Below are positions 1 to 7,422 of a stretch of DNA of 64,000 nucleotides, in pieces. Source of the stretch: ZC4RG42 sp036676355 (GTDB taxonomy: Bacteria > Pseudomonadota > Gammaproteobacteria > Burkholderiales > SG8-39); contig JAKFDA010000016.1 of the NCBI GenBank assembly GCA_036676355.1, positions 1 to 64,000 of the forward strand, written 5' to 3'. The translations under genes were made by a program, and so were the position numbers. The notes under the pieces are model-generated. The model had not been told where the DNA came from, searched no databases, and was given only the letters and a program-made list of their open reading frames with translations. Position 1 is the stretch's first letter, and each line of letters starts with the position of its first letter.

Positions 1-383
1 CTCAGCAGCACCACGATGGTCGGGTACATGAACAGGACCAGCCGCGCGAGGCCCGCGGTGATGTACTGCAAGCCGAGAAAATCGAGGAAGCTGGCGATGT
101 AGTAGCCCGTCACGCCGAGCGCGACGATCGCCCATGCATCGCGCCGCGAAATCGGGTCGGGTGTTTTGCCGCGCTGCGTCCACCATGCGGCGAAGATGAA
201 AAAAGGCAGCGAGAACACCATGCGCAGCGCGATCAGCGTGACCGGATCGCGCACGTAGGTGTAAGCGAGCTTGATAAAAATCGGCCGCACCGAAAACGCC
301 AGCACACCGCCCGCCGCAAGCAACAACCCTAGCGTGCGATAACGACTGCCGGCGTTTTCGTTCGAGCTTGTCTCGGCGCTCAA
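1..383 (-). CDS. DMT-family (EamA) permease, partial
   Basis: This is the N-terminal part of an inner-membrane transporter; the rest lies before base 1. The visible product of about 127 residues begins at a TTG codon that overlaps the TGA of the upstream ATPase gene as TTGA, which suggests translational coupling. It shows hydrophobic helices separated by short loops: LGLLLAAGGVLAFSVRPIFI, then a run after ITLIALRMVFSLPFF-like residues, then GVTGYYIASFLDFLGLQYIT. This pattern and the phrase FLGLQYITAGLARLVLFMYP are typical of the EamA/RhaT drug/metabolite family. The substrate cannot be inferred. Confidence 0.75.
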   Translation of the reverse strand, partial: MSAETSSNENAGSRYRTLGLLLAAGGVLAFSVRPIFIKLAYTYVRDPVTLIALRMVFSLPFFIFAAWWTQRGKTPDPISRRDAWAIVALGVTGYYIASFLDFLGLQYITAGLARLVLFMYPTIVVLL

Positions 384-1897
384 CGTCTCTTGCCGAAGAT
401 GGAGCCCAATACGCCGCGCGTGATTTCGCGACCGATCTGCGAACCGATGGAGCGCGCCGCACTTTTTGCCGCCGCCTCGACGGCGCCTTCGCGGCGTCCG
501 CCGCGCGGGCCGGTGGTCCCGCCGAGCAGGTCGCCGAGCGAATCGAGCCAGCCGCCGTTCGCTTGTGGGCTCGGAGCGTCGGGCGCTTTGGCGGGCGGCG
601 CCGCGGCGGCTTCGGTCGCCGCCTCGGCCCGAACTTTGAGGATTTCGTAGGCCGATTCGCGATCCACGGCTTTTTCGTAATGACCGTGCAACACCGAGTT
701 GCGAATGACGGTGTCGCGCTGCGCTTCCGAAATGGGACCGATCTGTGTCGCGGGCGGCAGTACGAACGCGCGTTCCACGACGGTTGGACGGCCTTTTGCA
801 TCGAGCAGCGAGACCAATGCCTCGCCGACGCCGAGTTCGGTGATCGCCTGTTCGGCGTCGAAAGCGGGGTTGGCGCGCATGGTTTGCGCAGCGGCGCTCA
901 CCGCTTTCTGGTCGCGCGGCGTAAAGGCGCGCAACGCGTGCTGTACGCGATTGCCGAGCTGGCCGAGCACCGTGTCGGGAATATCGAGCGGGTTCTGCGT
1001 GACGAAGTAAACGCCTACGCCTTTCGAGCGGATCAATCGCACGACCAGTTCGATCTTGTCGAGCAACGCCTTGGGCGCATCGTTGAACAGCAGATGAGCC
1101 TCGTCGAAAAAGAACACCAGCTTGGGTTTGTCGGGATCGCCGACTTCGGGCAGTTGCTCGAACAGTTCGGACAGCATCCACAGCAGAAAAGTCGAATACA
1201 GCTTGGGCGCGTTCATCAACTGGTCGGCGGCGAGGATATTGACGACGCCGCGCCCCTTGTCGGTCTGCATCAGATCGCTGATGTCCAGCGCCGGTTCGCC
1301 GAAGAAAGTGTTCGCGTCCTGATGTTCCAGTTCGAGCAGGCCGCGCTGGATGGCGCCGATCGACGCGGTGGAAACGTTGCCGTACGTCGTCTTGATCTCT
1401 TTCGCGTGATCGCCCACGTACGTGAGCATGGCGCGCAGATCCTTCAGGTCGAGCAGCAGCAGGCCGTGATCGTCGGCGACCTTGAACACCAGCGTCAGGA
1501 CGCCCTGTTGCGTTTCGTTGAGATCGAGCATACGGCCGAGCAGCAGCGGTCCCATTTCGGAAACGGTTGTGCGGACCGGATGCCCCTTGCTGCCGTATAC
1601 GTCCCAGAATACGACCGGACAGGCCTGCCATTGCGGCTCGGCGAATCCCAGGTTATCGAGACGCTGCTTCAGTTTCGGCGAGGCCGTGCCTGCGGCGGCC
1701 ATGCCGGTCAGATCGCCTTTCACGTCGGCCATGAAGACCGGCACGCCGATGCGGGAAAAGGCTTCGGCGAAAACCTGCAGCGTGACGGTCTTGCCGGTGC
1801 CGGTCGCGCCGGCAATCAGCCCGTGCCGGTTGGCAAGTGTGGGCAGCAAGGCAAGTTCGGTCGCGCCGGCTTTGGCGACGATCATCGGTTCGGACAT
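380..1897 (-). CDS. HerA-like / DUF853 ATPase (YjgR family)
   Basis: Predicted 505-residue P-loop ATPase of the HerA-FtsK class, similar to E. coli YjgR, whose role is undefined. A Walker A motif GATGTGKT lies at residues 30-37, and a Walker B-type run FFFDEAHLLF lies in the middle. The C-terminal third is low-complexity (Ala/Pro rich), followed by a basic end FGKRR. A GTG six bases upstream keeps the frame, but the AGGAG motif abuts that GTG directly, so the ATG at 1897 with five bases of spacing is preferred. The gene is followed by the permease with a 4-base overlap. The family assignment is firm; the biological function is not known. Confidence 0.88.
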   Translation of the reverse strand: MSEPMIVAKAGATELALLPTLANRHGLIAGATGTGKTVTLQVFAEAFSRIGVPVFMADVKGDLTGMAAAGTASPKLKQRLDNLGFAEPQWQACPVVFWDVYGSKGHPVRTTVSEMGPLLLGRMLDLNETQQGVLTLVFKVADDHGLLLLDLKDLRAMLTYVGDHAKEIKTTYGNVSTASIGAIQRGLLELEHQDANTFFGEPALDISDLMQTDKGRGVVNILAADQLMNAPKLYSTFLLWMLSELFEQLPEVGDPDKPKLVFFFDEAHLLFNDAPKALLDKIELVVRLIRSKGVGVYFVTQNPLDIPDTVLGQLGNRVQHALRAFTPRDQKAVSAAAQTMRANPAFDAEQAITELGVGEALVSLLDAKGRPTVVERAFVLPPATQIGPISEAQRDTVIRNSVLHGHYEKAVDRESAYEILKVRAEAATEAAAAPPAKAPDAPSPQANGGWLDSLGDLLGGTTGPRGGRREGAVEAAAKSAARSIGSQIGREITRGVLGSIFGKRR

Positions 1898-2025
1898 GGC
1901 CACTCCTGAAGAGGCGGGATAGGATGGGACTGGCGTGTAAAATTATCAGCTTCCGACTGGAACGTTGCGCATATTATTCATTTCGACGAACCGATTCGAC
2001 ATTCACTTCAAGTAGCGAGCGCACT

Positions 2026-2754
2026 ATGGCTGGACACAGCAAATGGGCCAACATCAAACACAAGAAGGCCGCGACCGATGCCAAGAAGGGCAAGGTCTTC
2101 ACCCGGCTCATCAAGGAAATCACGGTTGCCGCGCGCATGGGCGGCGGCGATCCGTCGATGAATCCGCGTCTGCGCCTGGCCATGGACAAGGCGCAGGAAG
2201 CCAACATGCCGAAAGACAACGTCGAGCGCGCGGTCAAGCGCGGCTCGGGCGAACTGGAAGGCGTCAGCTACGAAGAGATCCGCTATGAAGGCTATGGCAT
2301 CGGCGGCGCGGCGGTGATGATCGATTGTCTGACCGACAACCGCACCCGCACGGTCGCCGATGTGCGTCATGCGTTCACCAAGTTCGGCGGCAATCTGGGC
2401 ACAGACGGTTCGGTGGCGTTCATGTTCCAGCATTGCGGTCAGCTCATCCTTGCGCCGGGCGCGAGCGAGGACAAGGTGATGGAAATCGCCCTCGACGCCG
2501 GCGCGGAAGACATCGTCACGCACGAAGACGGCAGCATCGAGATCATCACGCCGCCGACAAATGAATTCCACGCCGTGAAAGCGGCGCTGGAAAAAGCAGG
2601 GCTGAAGCCCGACTATGCCGAAGTCACCATGAAGCCGACGACCGAGAACGAACTGAGCGGCGAAGACGGCGCAAAAATGCAGCGGCTGCTCGACGCGCTG
2701 GAATCGCTCGACGACGTCCAGGCGGTGTACACCACGGCCGTGATTCAGGAATAG
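2026..2754 (+). CDS. yebC: YebC/PmpR-family regulatory protein
   Basis: A 242-residue cytoplasmic protein. It starts MAGHSKWANIKHKKAATDAK, the signature N-terminus of the YebC/TACO1 family, and has normal length. Family members act as transcriptional regulators or as translation factors that relieve ribosome stalling at proline-rich stretches. The open frame runs further upstream, but the ATG at 2026 matches the family start exactly. It sits upstream of ruvC-ruvA-ruvB, a common proteobacterial neighbourhood, separated from ruvC by 274 bases of repeats. Confidence 0.95.
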   Translation: MAGHSKWANIKHKKAATDAKKGKVFTRLIKEITVAARMGGGDPSMNPRLRLAMDKAQEANMPKDNVERAVKRGSGELEGVSYEEIRYEGYGIGGAAVMIDCLTDNRTRTVADVRHAFTKFGGNLGTDGSVAFMFQHCGQLILAPGASEDKVMEIALDAGAEDIVTHEDGSIEIITPPTNEFHAVKAALEKAGLKPDYAEVTMKPTTENELSGEDGAKMQRLLDALESLDDVQAVYTTAVIQE

Positions 2755-2772
2755 CGCGAATATGGTTAGTGA

Positions 2773-2901
2773 ATGTCTGATCAAGTGCCGAGGATGGTCG
2801 CGAGTGCGCGAAGCTGTGCGAGCGAGGACAAAGCAATCAATCGCTTATGCGAAACGAACTGGTGACCCCCTTGATCAGAACAACCTTAATCGGAGCTTCT
2901 T
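2773..2901 (+). repeat. MITE-like dispersed repeat, copy A
   Basis: The best-preserved copy of an intergenic repeat that recurs at 11087, 21707 and 39983. A perfect 10-bp inverted repeat, TCTGATCAAG (2776-2785) and CTTGATCAGA (2870-2879), bounds a core of about 84 bases containing GCCGAGGATGGTCGCGAGTG and CAATCAATCGCTTATGC. Similarity to copy B continues about 20 bases beyond the right inverted repeat. No transposase is encoded, so any mobility would have been in trans. Confidence 0.8.
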
Positions 2902-2913
2902 TAAGACTTGGTT

Positions 2914-3013
2914 GTCATTCCGGGCGACCCCGGCCCCGAGCCGGGGGAGACCCGGAATCCAGGGAAACGCACGACGAAGGGCTGGACTGGATTCCCGCTT
3001 TCGCGGGAATGAC
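2914..3013. repeat. inverted-repeat element (TCATTCC...GGAATGA class)
   Basis: GTCATTCC at 2914-2921 pairs with GGAATGAC at 3006-3013. Inside are two smaller hairpins: one around CCCCGGCCCCGAGCCGGGG and one ATTCCCGC-TTTC-GCGGGAAT. Elements with this motif are widespread in Beta- and Gammaproteobacteria as short non-coding palindromic repeats. It ends 15 bases before the ruvC start, so it forms most of the ruvC leader. Confidence 0.8.
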
Positions 3014-3028
3014 GGCGAGTAGTCCGAG

Positions 3029-3589
3029 TTGGATTCGATACGCATCCTCGGCATCGACCCCGGCCTGCGGATCACGGGCTTTGGCGTCATCGAAAAGCTC
3101 GGCACCAAGCTCAGCTACGTCACCAGCGGTTGCATTCGCTCGCCGGATGTCGAAGGGCTGCCGGAGCGGTTGAAGGTGATTCTGGAATCGCTCGGCGAAG
3201 TTATCGCGACGCATGGCCCCACGCAGGTCGCCGTCGAAAAAGTGTTCGTCAACGTCAATCCGCAATCCACCCTGTTACTCGGCCAGGCGCGCGGCACCGC
3301 GATTTGCGCGGCCGTTCTGGCGCAACTGCCGGTGTGCGAGTACACGGCGCTGCAGGTTAAGCAGGCGGTGGTCGGCAATGGTCATGCGAAAAAAGAACAG
3401 GTGCAGGAGATGGTCAAACGTCTTCTCGCACTGCCCGGCCATCCCGGCGCCGATGCGGCCGATGCGCTGGCCTGCGCCATCGCTCACGCGCATGGCGGCC
3501 AGGGACTGGGTGCTCTGGCCACCAGCGGCTTTCGCGTGCGGGGGGGTCGACTGGTTGAAGGGCGCAGTCGCCGCCGCAGTACCGTCTAG
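3029..3589 (+). CDS. ruvC: Holliday junction endonuclease RuvC
   Basis: RuvC cuts Holliday junctions symmetrically, acting with the RuvAB branch-migration motor. The 186-residue product has the four acidic catalytic residues in family positions: D10 in ILGIDPG, E70 in VAVEKVFVN, and D142 and D145 in GADAADALA. The start is a TTG giving MDSIRILGIDPG; no ATG lies between the repeat element and the conserved core. The C-terminus carries about 13 extra basic residues compared with the usual 173-residue protein. ruvA follows, with one small gene in between. Confidence 0.95.
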   Translation: MDSIRILGIDPGLRITGFGVIEKLGTKLSYVTSGCIRSPDVEGLPERLKVILESLGEVIATHGPTQVAVEKVFVNVNPQSTLLLGQARGTAICAAVLAQLPVCEYTALQVKQAVVGNGHAKKEQVQEMVKRLLALPGHPGADAADALACAIAHAHGGQGLGALATSGFRVRGGRLVEGRSRRRSTV

Positions 3590-3606
3590 CGAAGGAGGAG
3601 ATCGAC

Positions 3607-4023
3607 ATGGTTCCATGGCTCACGTTGCTCAAGGCGGGGCTGCCGTACGTGGCCGACATCGTCGCCGACCGGGTGCCGGTGTTTACCAATCGCAAGGACG
3701 AGGCGAAAAGCGCGACCGAACTGACGGCGCAGCAAATCGCCGAACTGCAGCAGGTCGCCCAGCGCAACGCCGAAGCGATCAAGGCACTCGCGGAGCAAAT
3801 GCAGCGCACGGTGAGCGCCGTCGAAGCGGGCGCGACGGAGAACGAGCGCGTGATCGCCGAATTGAAGCAACAGATCGCCACGCTTGAGCAGCAACGCGCC
3901 GATGTCACGCAGGAACGCGATACATTGCGACGGCGCATAGAAAGCGCGCGCTGGGTCAGCCTGATTGCGTTCGGAACCGCATTTCTGGCGCTCTCGCTGG
4001 CGATTCTGAGTAATTTCGTATGA
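3607..4023 (+). CDS. small tail-anchored coiled-coil protein
   Basis: A 138-residue protein of unknown function placed between ruvC and ruvA. A strong ribosome binding site (GAAGGAGGAG) precedes the ATG. The N-terminus is mildly hydrophobic (MVPWLTLLKAGLPYVADIV). Residues about 30-110 are rich in Ala, Glu, Gln, Lys and Arg with heptad spacing, which predicts a coiled coil. The last 20 residues form a single membrane helix (LIAFGTAFLALSLAILSNFV) ending at the stop codon. This fits an inner-membrane protein anchored by its C-terminus with a cytoplasmic coiled coil. No named family was recognised. Confidence 0.8.
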   Translation: MVPWLTLLKAGLPYVADIVADRVPVFTNRKDEAKSATELTAQQIAELQQVAQRNAEAIKALAEQMQRTVSAVEAGATENERVIAELKQQIATLEQQRADVTQERDTLRRRIESARWVSLIAFGTAFLALSLAILSNFV

Positions 4024-4033
4024 GGCATCAGGC

Positions 4034-4615
4034 GTGATTGGCCGTATTCAAGGCGTCCTGCTGGAAAAGAATCCACCGCAAATCCTGGTCGATTGTGGCG
4101 GTGTGGGCTATGACGTCGAGGTGCCGATGAGCACCTTCTACAACCTGCCGCAGAACGGCGAGCGCGTGACGCTGCTCACGCATATGGTGGTGCGCGAAGA
4201 CGCTCACCTGCTGTTCGGCTTCGGCTCGGAAGCCGAACGCAAGACCTTTCGTCAATTGGTGAAAGTCAGCGGCGTCGGTGCGCGGACTGCGCTGGCCGTG
4301 CTGTCCGGCATGTCGGTGGGCGACCTCGCAGAAGCGGTGACACTGCAGGAAGCGGGGCGGCTGACCAGGATTCCCGGCATCGGTAAGAAGACCGCCGAGC
4401 GCCTGATGCTCGAGTTGAAAGACAAGCTCGGTGTCGATCTGGGCGGCGTGGGCGCGGTGAATCGCGCACAGCCCGCCTCGAGCGACGTGCTGCATGCGTT
4501 GCTTGCGCTGGGCTACAACGAGCGCGAAGCGGTTGCGGCGGTCAAGCAGATGTCCGAGGGCATATCGGTGTCCGACGGTATCAAGCAGGCGCTCAAGCTG
4601 CTGTCGAAGGCTTAG
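4034..4615 (+). CDS. ruvA: Holliday junction DNA helicase subunit RuvA
   Basis: RuvA binds the four-way junction as a tetramer and loads RuvB. The 193-residue length is normal. The start is a GTG (MIGRIQGVLLEKNPPQILVD), ten bases after the preceding stop. Domain I is the OB fold at residues 1-63. Two helix-hairpin-helix motifs follow (VSGVGARTALAVLSG and IPGIGKKTAERLMLEL). The C-terminal domain III binds RuvB (SSDVLHALLALGYNEREA). ruvB follows after 46 bases. Confidence 0.96.
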   Translation: MIGRIQGVLLEKNPPQILVDCGGVGYDVEVPMSTFYNLPQNGERVTLLTHMVVREDAHLLFGFGSEAERKTFRQLVKVSGVGARTALAVLSGMSVGDLAEAVTLQEAGRLTRIPGIGKKTAERLMLELKDKLGVDLGGVGAVNRAQPASSDVLHALLALGYNEREAVAAVKQMSEGISVSDGIKQALKLLSKA

Positions 4616-4661
4616 CTTTCCGCCGTGGATCGATCTTCGATCAGTGCGATAATCCGCGCCC

Positions 4662-5714
4662 ATGGTGATTGAAACCGACCGCCTTATTTCGCCCGAACCT
4701 GCCAGTGCGCCGGAGGAGGCGCTCGAGCGCGCGCTGCGGCCGAAGCAGCTGGACGACTATGTCGGCCAGGAAAAGATTCGCGCGCAACTGGAAATCTTCA
4801 TCGAGGCCGCGCGCACGCGCCAGGAATCGCTCGATCACGTGCTGCTGTTCGGACCGCCGGGGCTGGGCAAGACCACACTGGCGCATATCGTGGCGCGTGA
4901 AATGGGCGTGAATCTGCGCCAGACATCCGGGCCGGTGCTCGAGCGGCAGGGCGACCTCGCGGCGCTGCTCACGAATCTTGAACCGAACGACGTGTTGTTC
5001 ATCGACGAGATTCATCGTCTGTCGCCGGTGGTGGAGGAGATTCTCTATCCCGCGCTGGAAGACTTTCAAATAGACATCATGATTGGCGAGGGGCCGGCCG
5101 CGCGTTCAGTCAAGCTTGATCTTCCGCCGTTCACGCTGATCGGCGCTACGACGCGCGCGGGCATGCTGACCAATCCGCTGCGCGACCGTTTCGGTATCGT
5201 CGCGCGGCTCGAGTTCTACACGGCCGAGGAAGTGCAACGAATTGTCACCCGTTCGGCGGGCTTGTTGAACGTCGAAATGGATGCGCCCGGCTCGCTCGAA
5301 GTGGCGCGTCGTTCGCGCGGGACGCCGCGTATCGCGAATCGGCTGCTGCGCCGGGTGCGCGATTACGCGCAGGTGAAAGCGGAAGGCAGGATCACGCGCG
5401 ACGTCGCGGACGCCGCGCTGTCCATGCTCGATGTCGACAAGCTCGGTCTCGACGTGATGGACCGTAAATTGCTACTGGCTGTGATCGAAAAATTTGGCGG
5501 CGGACCCGTAGGAGTCGATAATCTCGCCGCAGCGATCGGCGAAGAGCGCGACACGATTGAAGATGTGCTCGAGCCGTATCTAATTCAACAAGGCTATCTA
5601 CAGCGCACGCCTCGCGGACGCACCGCGACACTAAGCGCTTATCGTCACTTTGGCCTGGCCGCGCCGAAGAGCGCGAACGGTAGTGCGCCAGGGGAACTGT
5701 TCAAGGATGAGTGA
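4662..5714 (+). CDS. ruvB: Holliday junction DNA helicase motor RuvB
   Basis: This is the AAA+ hexameric motor that drives branch migration with RuvA. The 350-residue product has Walker A GPPGLGKT at residues 64-71, Walker B DVLFIDEIHRL, sensor 1 GATTRAGML, and a C-terminal winged helix (QQGYLQRTPRGRTAT). The start ATG gives MVIETDRLISPEP, the usual RuvB beginning. The last eight bases overlap the ybgC start, linking the ruv genes to the tol-pal operon. Confidence 0.97.
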   Translation: MVIETDRLISPEPASAPEEALERALRPKQLDDYVGQEKIRAQLEIFIEAARTRQESLDHVLLFGPPGLGKTTLAHIVAREMGVNLRQTSGPVLERQGDLAALLTNLEPNDVLFIDEIHRLSPVVEEILYPALEDFQIDIMIGEGPAARSVKLDLPPFTLIGATTRAGMLTNPLRDRFGIVARLEFYTAEEVQRIVTRSAGLLNVEMDAPGSLEVARRSRGTPRIANRLLRRVRDYAQVKAEGRITRDVADAALSMLDVDKLGLDVMDRKLLLAVIEKFGGGPVGVDNLAAAIGEERDTIEDVLEPYLIQQGYLQRTPRGRTATLSAYRHFGLAAPKSANGSAPGELFKDE

Positions 5715-6126
5715 AGCGAAACACCGGCCGTTTGTCTGGCCGGTTCGGGTGTACTTCCACGACACCGATGCGGGCGGCATCGTTTTCCACGGCAATTATT
5801 TGCATTTCATGGAAGCGGCGCGCACCGAGTATCTGCAATCACTCGGCTATAACGTCGCCGAATTGCAGCACGCCGAAGACGGCGTGTTGTTCGTCGTGTA
5901 TGGGCTCGAGCTGAAATATCGCAAGCCGGCACGGCTGCATGATTCGTTGCAGATCACCGTGTCGGTACGGCGCGTCGGCGGTGCCCGGCTGATTTTCGAG
6001 CAGCGAGTCGTGCGCGTCGACGAGACACTCGTCACAGCCGACGTCAGTATCGCGACCGTGCATCCGCAAACCATGAAGCCCGTGCCGGTGCCCGATCGGC
6101 TGCGCAGTCAGGTTCAACAGCAGTAA
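5707..6126 (+). CDS. ybgC: Tol-Pal-associated acyl-CoA thioesterase YbgC
   Basis: A 139-residue hot-dog-fold thioesterase of the 4-hydroxybenzoyl-CoA thioesterase class. The signature VYFHDTDAGGIVFHGNYLHF carries the catalytic aspartate. The ATG at 5707 overlaps the ruvB stop and gives MSEAKHRPFVWPVRV; longer in-frame starts would lie deep within ruvB. In E. coli YbgC acts on acyl-CoA or acyl-ACP linked to phospholipid metabolism and is the first gene of the tol-pal operon, as here. Confidence 0.93.
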   Translation: MSEAKHRPFVWPVRVYFHDTDAGGIVFHGNYLHFMEAARTEYLQSLGYNVAELQHAEDGVLFVVYGLELKYRKPARLHDSLQITVSVRRVGGARLIFEQRVVRVDETLVTADVSIATVHPQTMKPVPVPDRLRSQVQQQ

Positions 6127-6150
6127 AGGCGGCCATCGAGCCGAACGACA

Positions 6151-6897
6151 ATGAATGTGAGTCAAGATCTTTCGATCCTGGAACTGATCGTCAACGCGAG
6201 TTGGGCGGTGCAGGCCATCATGGCGCTGCTGCTCTGCGTGTCCGTGATCTCCTGGTACTACATCTTCGGCAAGATGTTCCTCATCCGCACGGCGCGCAAA
6301 CAGACCGAGGAATTCGAGCATTCCTTCTGGAGCCGCCCCGATTTGAATGCGCTTTATCAAAGCGCGGCCAATGCGCGCCATCGCACCGGCAGCCTCGAGC
6401 GGATTTTCGAGGCCGGCTTTCGCGATTACGTGAAACTGCGCTCGCAGAACGTCGAATCCAGCGATCTGGTCGACAGCGCGCGCCGCGCGATGCAAGCCAC
6501 CTATCAGCGCGAAATCGATTATCTCGAATCGCATCTCGCCTTTCTCGCCTCGGTCGGCTCGGTCAGCCCCTATGTCGGTCTGCTCGGCACGGTGTGGGGC
6601 ATCATGCATGCGTTTCGTGGACTCTCGAACGTGCAGTCGGCGACGCTGGCGGCCGTGGCGCCCGGTATCGCGGAGGCGCTGGTCGCCACCGCGATCGGCC
6701 TCTTCGCCGCTATTCCGGCAGTCGTCGCATATAACCGCTATTCGCACGATATCGATCGGCTGTCGATTCATTTCGAGAGCTTCATGGAAGAGTTTTCCAA
6801 CATCCTGCAGCGACAGGCGCATCACCAGCTGCATCAAACGCAGCATTCGCAGACACCGAATCTGACCCATACGATGTCGCCTCAGGCGGTGAAGTGA
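6151..6897 (+). CDS. tolQ: Tol-Pal proton-channel subunit TolQ
   Basis: TolQ is the MotA/ExbB-type inner-membrane subunit that forms a proton channel with TolR and energises TolA. The 248-residue product has an N-terminal helix (VQAIMALLLCVSVISWYYI), a long cytoplasmic loop, and the paired helices VGSVSPYVGLLGTVWGIMHAF and ALVATAIGLFAAIPAVVAYN, which hold the conserved TolQ motifs. Length is slightly above the usual 230 because of a polar Gln/His/Thr-rich tail. The stop lies five bases before the first of two duplicated tolR starts. Confidence 0.97.
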   Translation: MNVSQDLSILELIVNASWAVQAIMALLLCVSVISWYYIFGKMFLIRTARKQTEEFEHSFWSRPDLNALYQSAANARHRTGSLERIFEAGFRDYVKLRSQNVESSDLVDSARRAMQATYQREIDYLESHLAFLASVGSVSPYVGLLGTVWGIMHAFRGLSNVQSATLAAVAPGIAEALVATAIGLFAAIPAVVAYNRYSHDIDRLSIHFESFMEEFSNILQRQAHHQLHQTQHSQTPNLTHTMSPQAVK

Positions 6898-6902
6898 GCG
6901 CC

Positions 6903-6998
6903 ATGCGCCAACGCAAACTCATGAACGATATCAACGTCGTGCGAATGTACGTACAAGAGGGCGATGCCCCCTTGTATATCCCCCATATCAGCCGTTGA
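6903..6998 (+). CDS. truncated tolR-start upstream ORF (31 codons)
   Basis: The ORF starts at normal operon distance after tolQ. Its first 13 codons (MRQRKLMNDINVV) are identical to the tolR N-terminus, then it runs into unrelated sequence and stops at 6996-6998. The true tolR ATG lies ten bases after this stop. The simplest reading is that this is the original tolR start, separated from its gene by a 106-bp duplication/insertion. It could now act as a short upstream ORF that delivers ribosomes to tolR by reinitiation, or be an inert relic. Confidence 0.6.
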   Translation: MRQRKLMNDINVVRMYVQEGDAPLYIPHISR

Positions 6999-7048
6999 TC
7001 GGACAGGTATGCGCCAACGCAAACTCATGAACGATATCAACGTCGTGC
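6903..7048 (+). repeat. tolR: 40-bp direct repeat duplicating the tolR start
   Basis: Bases 6903-6942 and 7009-7048 are identical over 40 positions, spaced 106 bases apart. The 66 bases between them contain an imperfect hairpin: TACAAGAGGG at 6952-6961 pairs with CCCCCTTGTA at 6967-6976, with one mismatch. Flanks outside the repeat do not match, so this is not a simple tandem duplication of a longer unit. Confidence 0.9.
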
Positions 7049-7422
7049 CGTATATCGACGTGATGCTCGTCCTGCTTGTCATTTTCATGGTGACGGCGCC
7101 GATGTTGAATCCGACCATCGTCGAGTTGCCGAGCGTGGGCAAGTCCACGCAGGTGCCGGAGACGCCGCTTGAAGTCATTGTGAAATCCGATGCATCGATG
7201 GTTTTGCGCGAGCGGCTGCAGGGAAAGTCCGTCGATCGCGATGTGGACATGCACGCGTTGGTGGATGTGGTGAAGACAAAGCAGGCATCGTCGCCGGAAC
7301 AGGCGGTGGTGATTTCGGCCGATAAGGATGTGCGCTATGAGGCCGTCCTCAAAGTGATGGACGAGCTGCAGCGACAGAACGTGAAGCGCATCGGCCTCAT
7401 GGTGAAACCGGCGAACGGTTGA
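7009..7422 (+). CDS. tolR: Tol-Pal proton-channel subunit TolR
   Basis: TolR is the ExbD-type partner of TolQ: one N-terminal membrane helix and a periplasmic domain. The 137-residue product reads MRQRKLMNDINVVPYIDVML; the helix carries the conserved aspartate of VPYIDVMLVLLVIFMVTAP that takes part in proton flow. The ATG at 7009 is the second of two identical start regions and the only one in frame with the full protein. The upstream sequence GGACAGG gives a modest ribosome binding site. The stop overlaps the tolA start by one base (TGATG). Confidence 0.95.
   Translation: MRQRKLMNDINVVPYIDVMLVLLVIFMVTAPMLNPTIVELPSVGKSTQVPETPLEVIVKSDASMVLRERLQGKSVDRDVDMHALVDVVKTKQASSPEQAVVISADKDVRYEAVLKVMDELQRQNVKRIGLMVKPANG

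Larger units (their letters stand above)
2755..3028. other. repeat-filled intergenic region between yebC and ruvC
   Basis: These 274 bases contain no credible gene. They are filled by two unrelated repeat units: a dispersed element with inverted ends (2773-2901) and a long inverted repeat of the TCATTCC/GGAATGA class (2914-3013). Short open frames here translate to PAFAGMT- and PRKRESS-like peptides, a known false-gene signature of the second repeat class. Confidence 0.8.

Noticed and set aside
368..1909. Plus-strand open frame of 513 codons opposite the HerA-like gene
   Set aside because: The minus strand has Walker A and B motifs; the plus-strand product has none and is Arg-rich.
2847..3173. 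Short open frame with PAFAGMT-like peptide near ruvC
   Set aside because: This peptide is a known artefact of translating the TCATTCC/GGAATGA repeat class.
6903..6998. Reading the first tolR copy as a frameshifted tolR pseudogene
   Set aside because: A full, intact tolR begins at 7009, so the gene is not broken; the first copy is only a duplicated start region.
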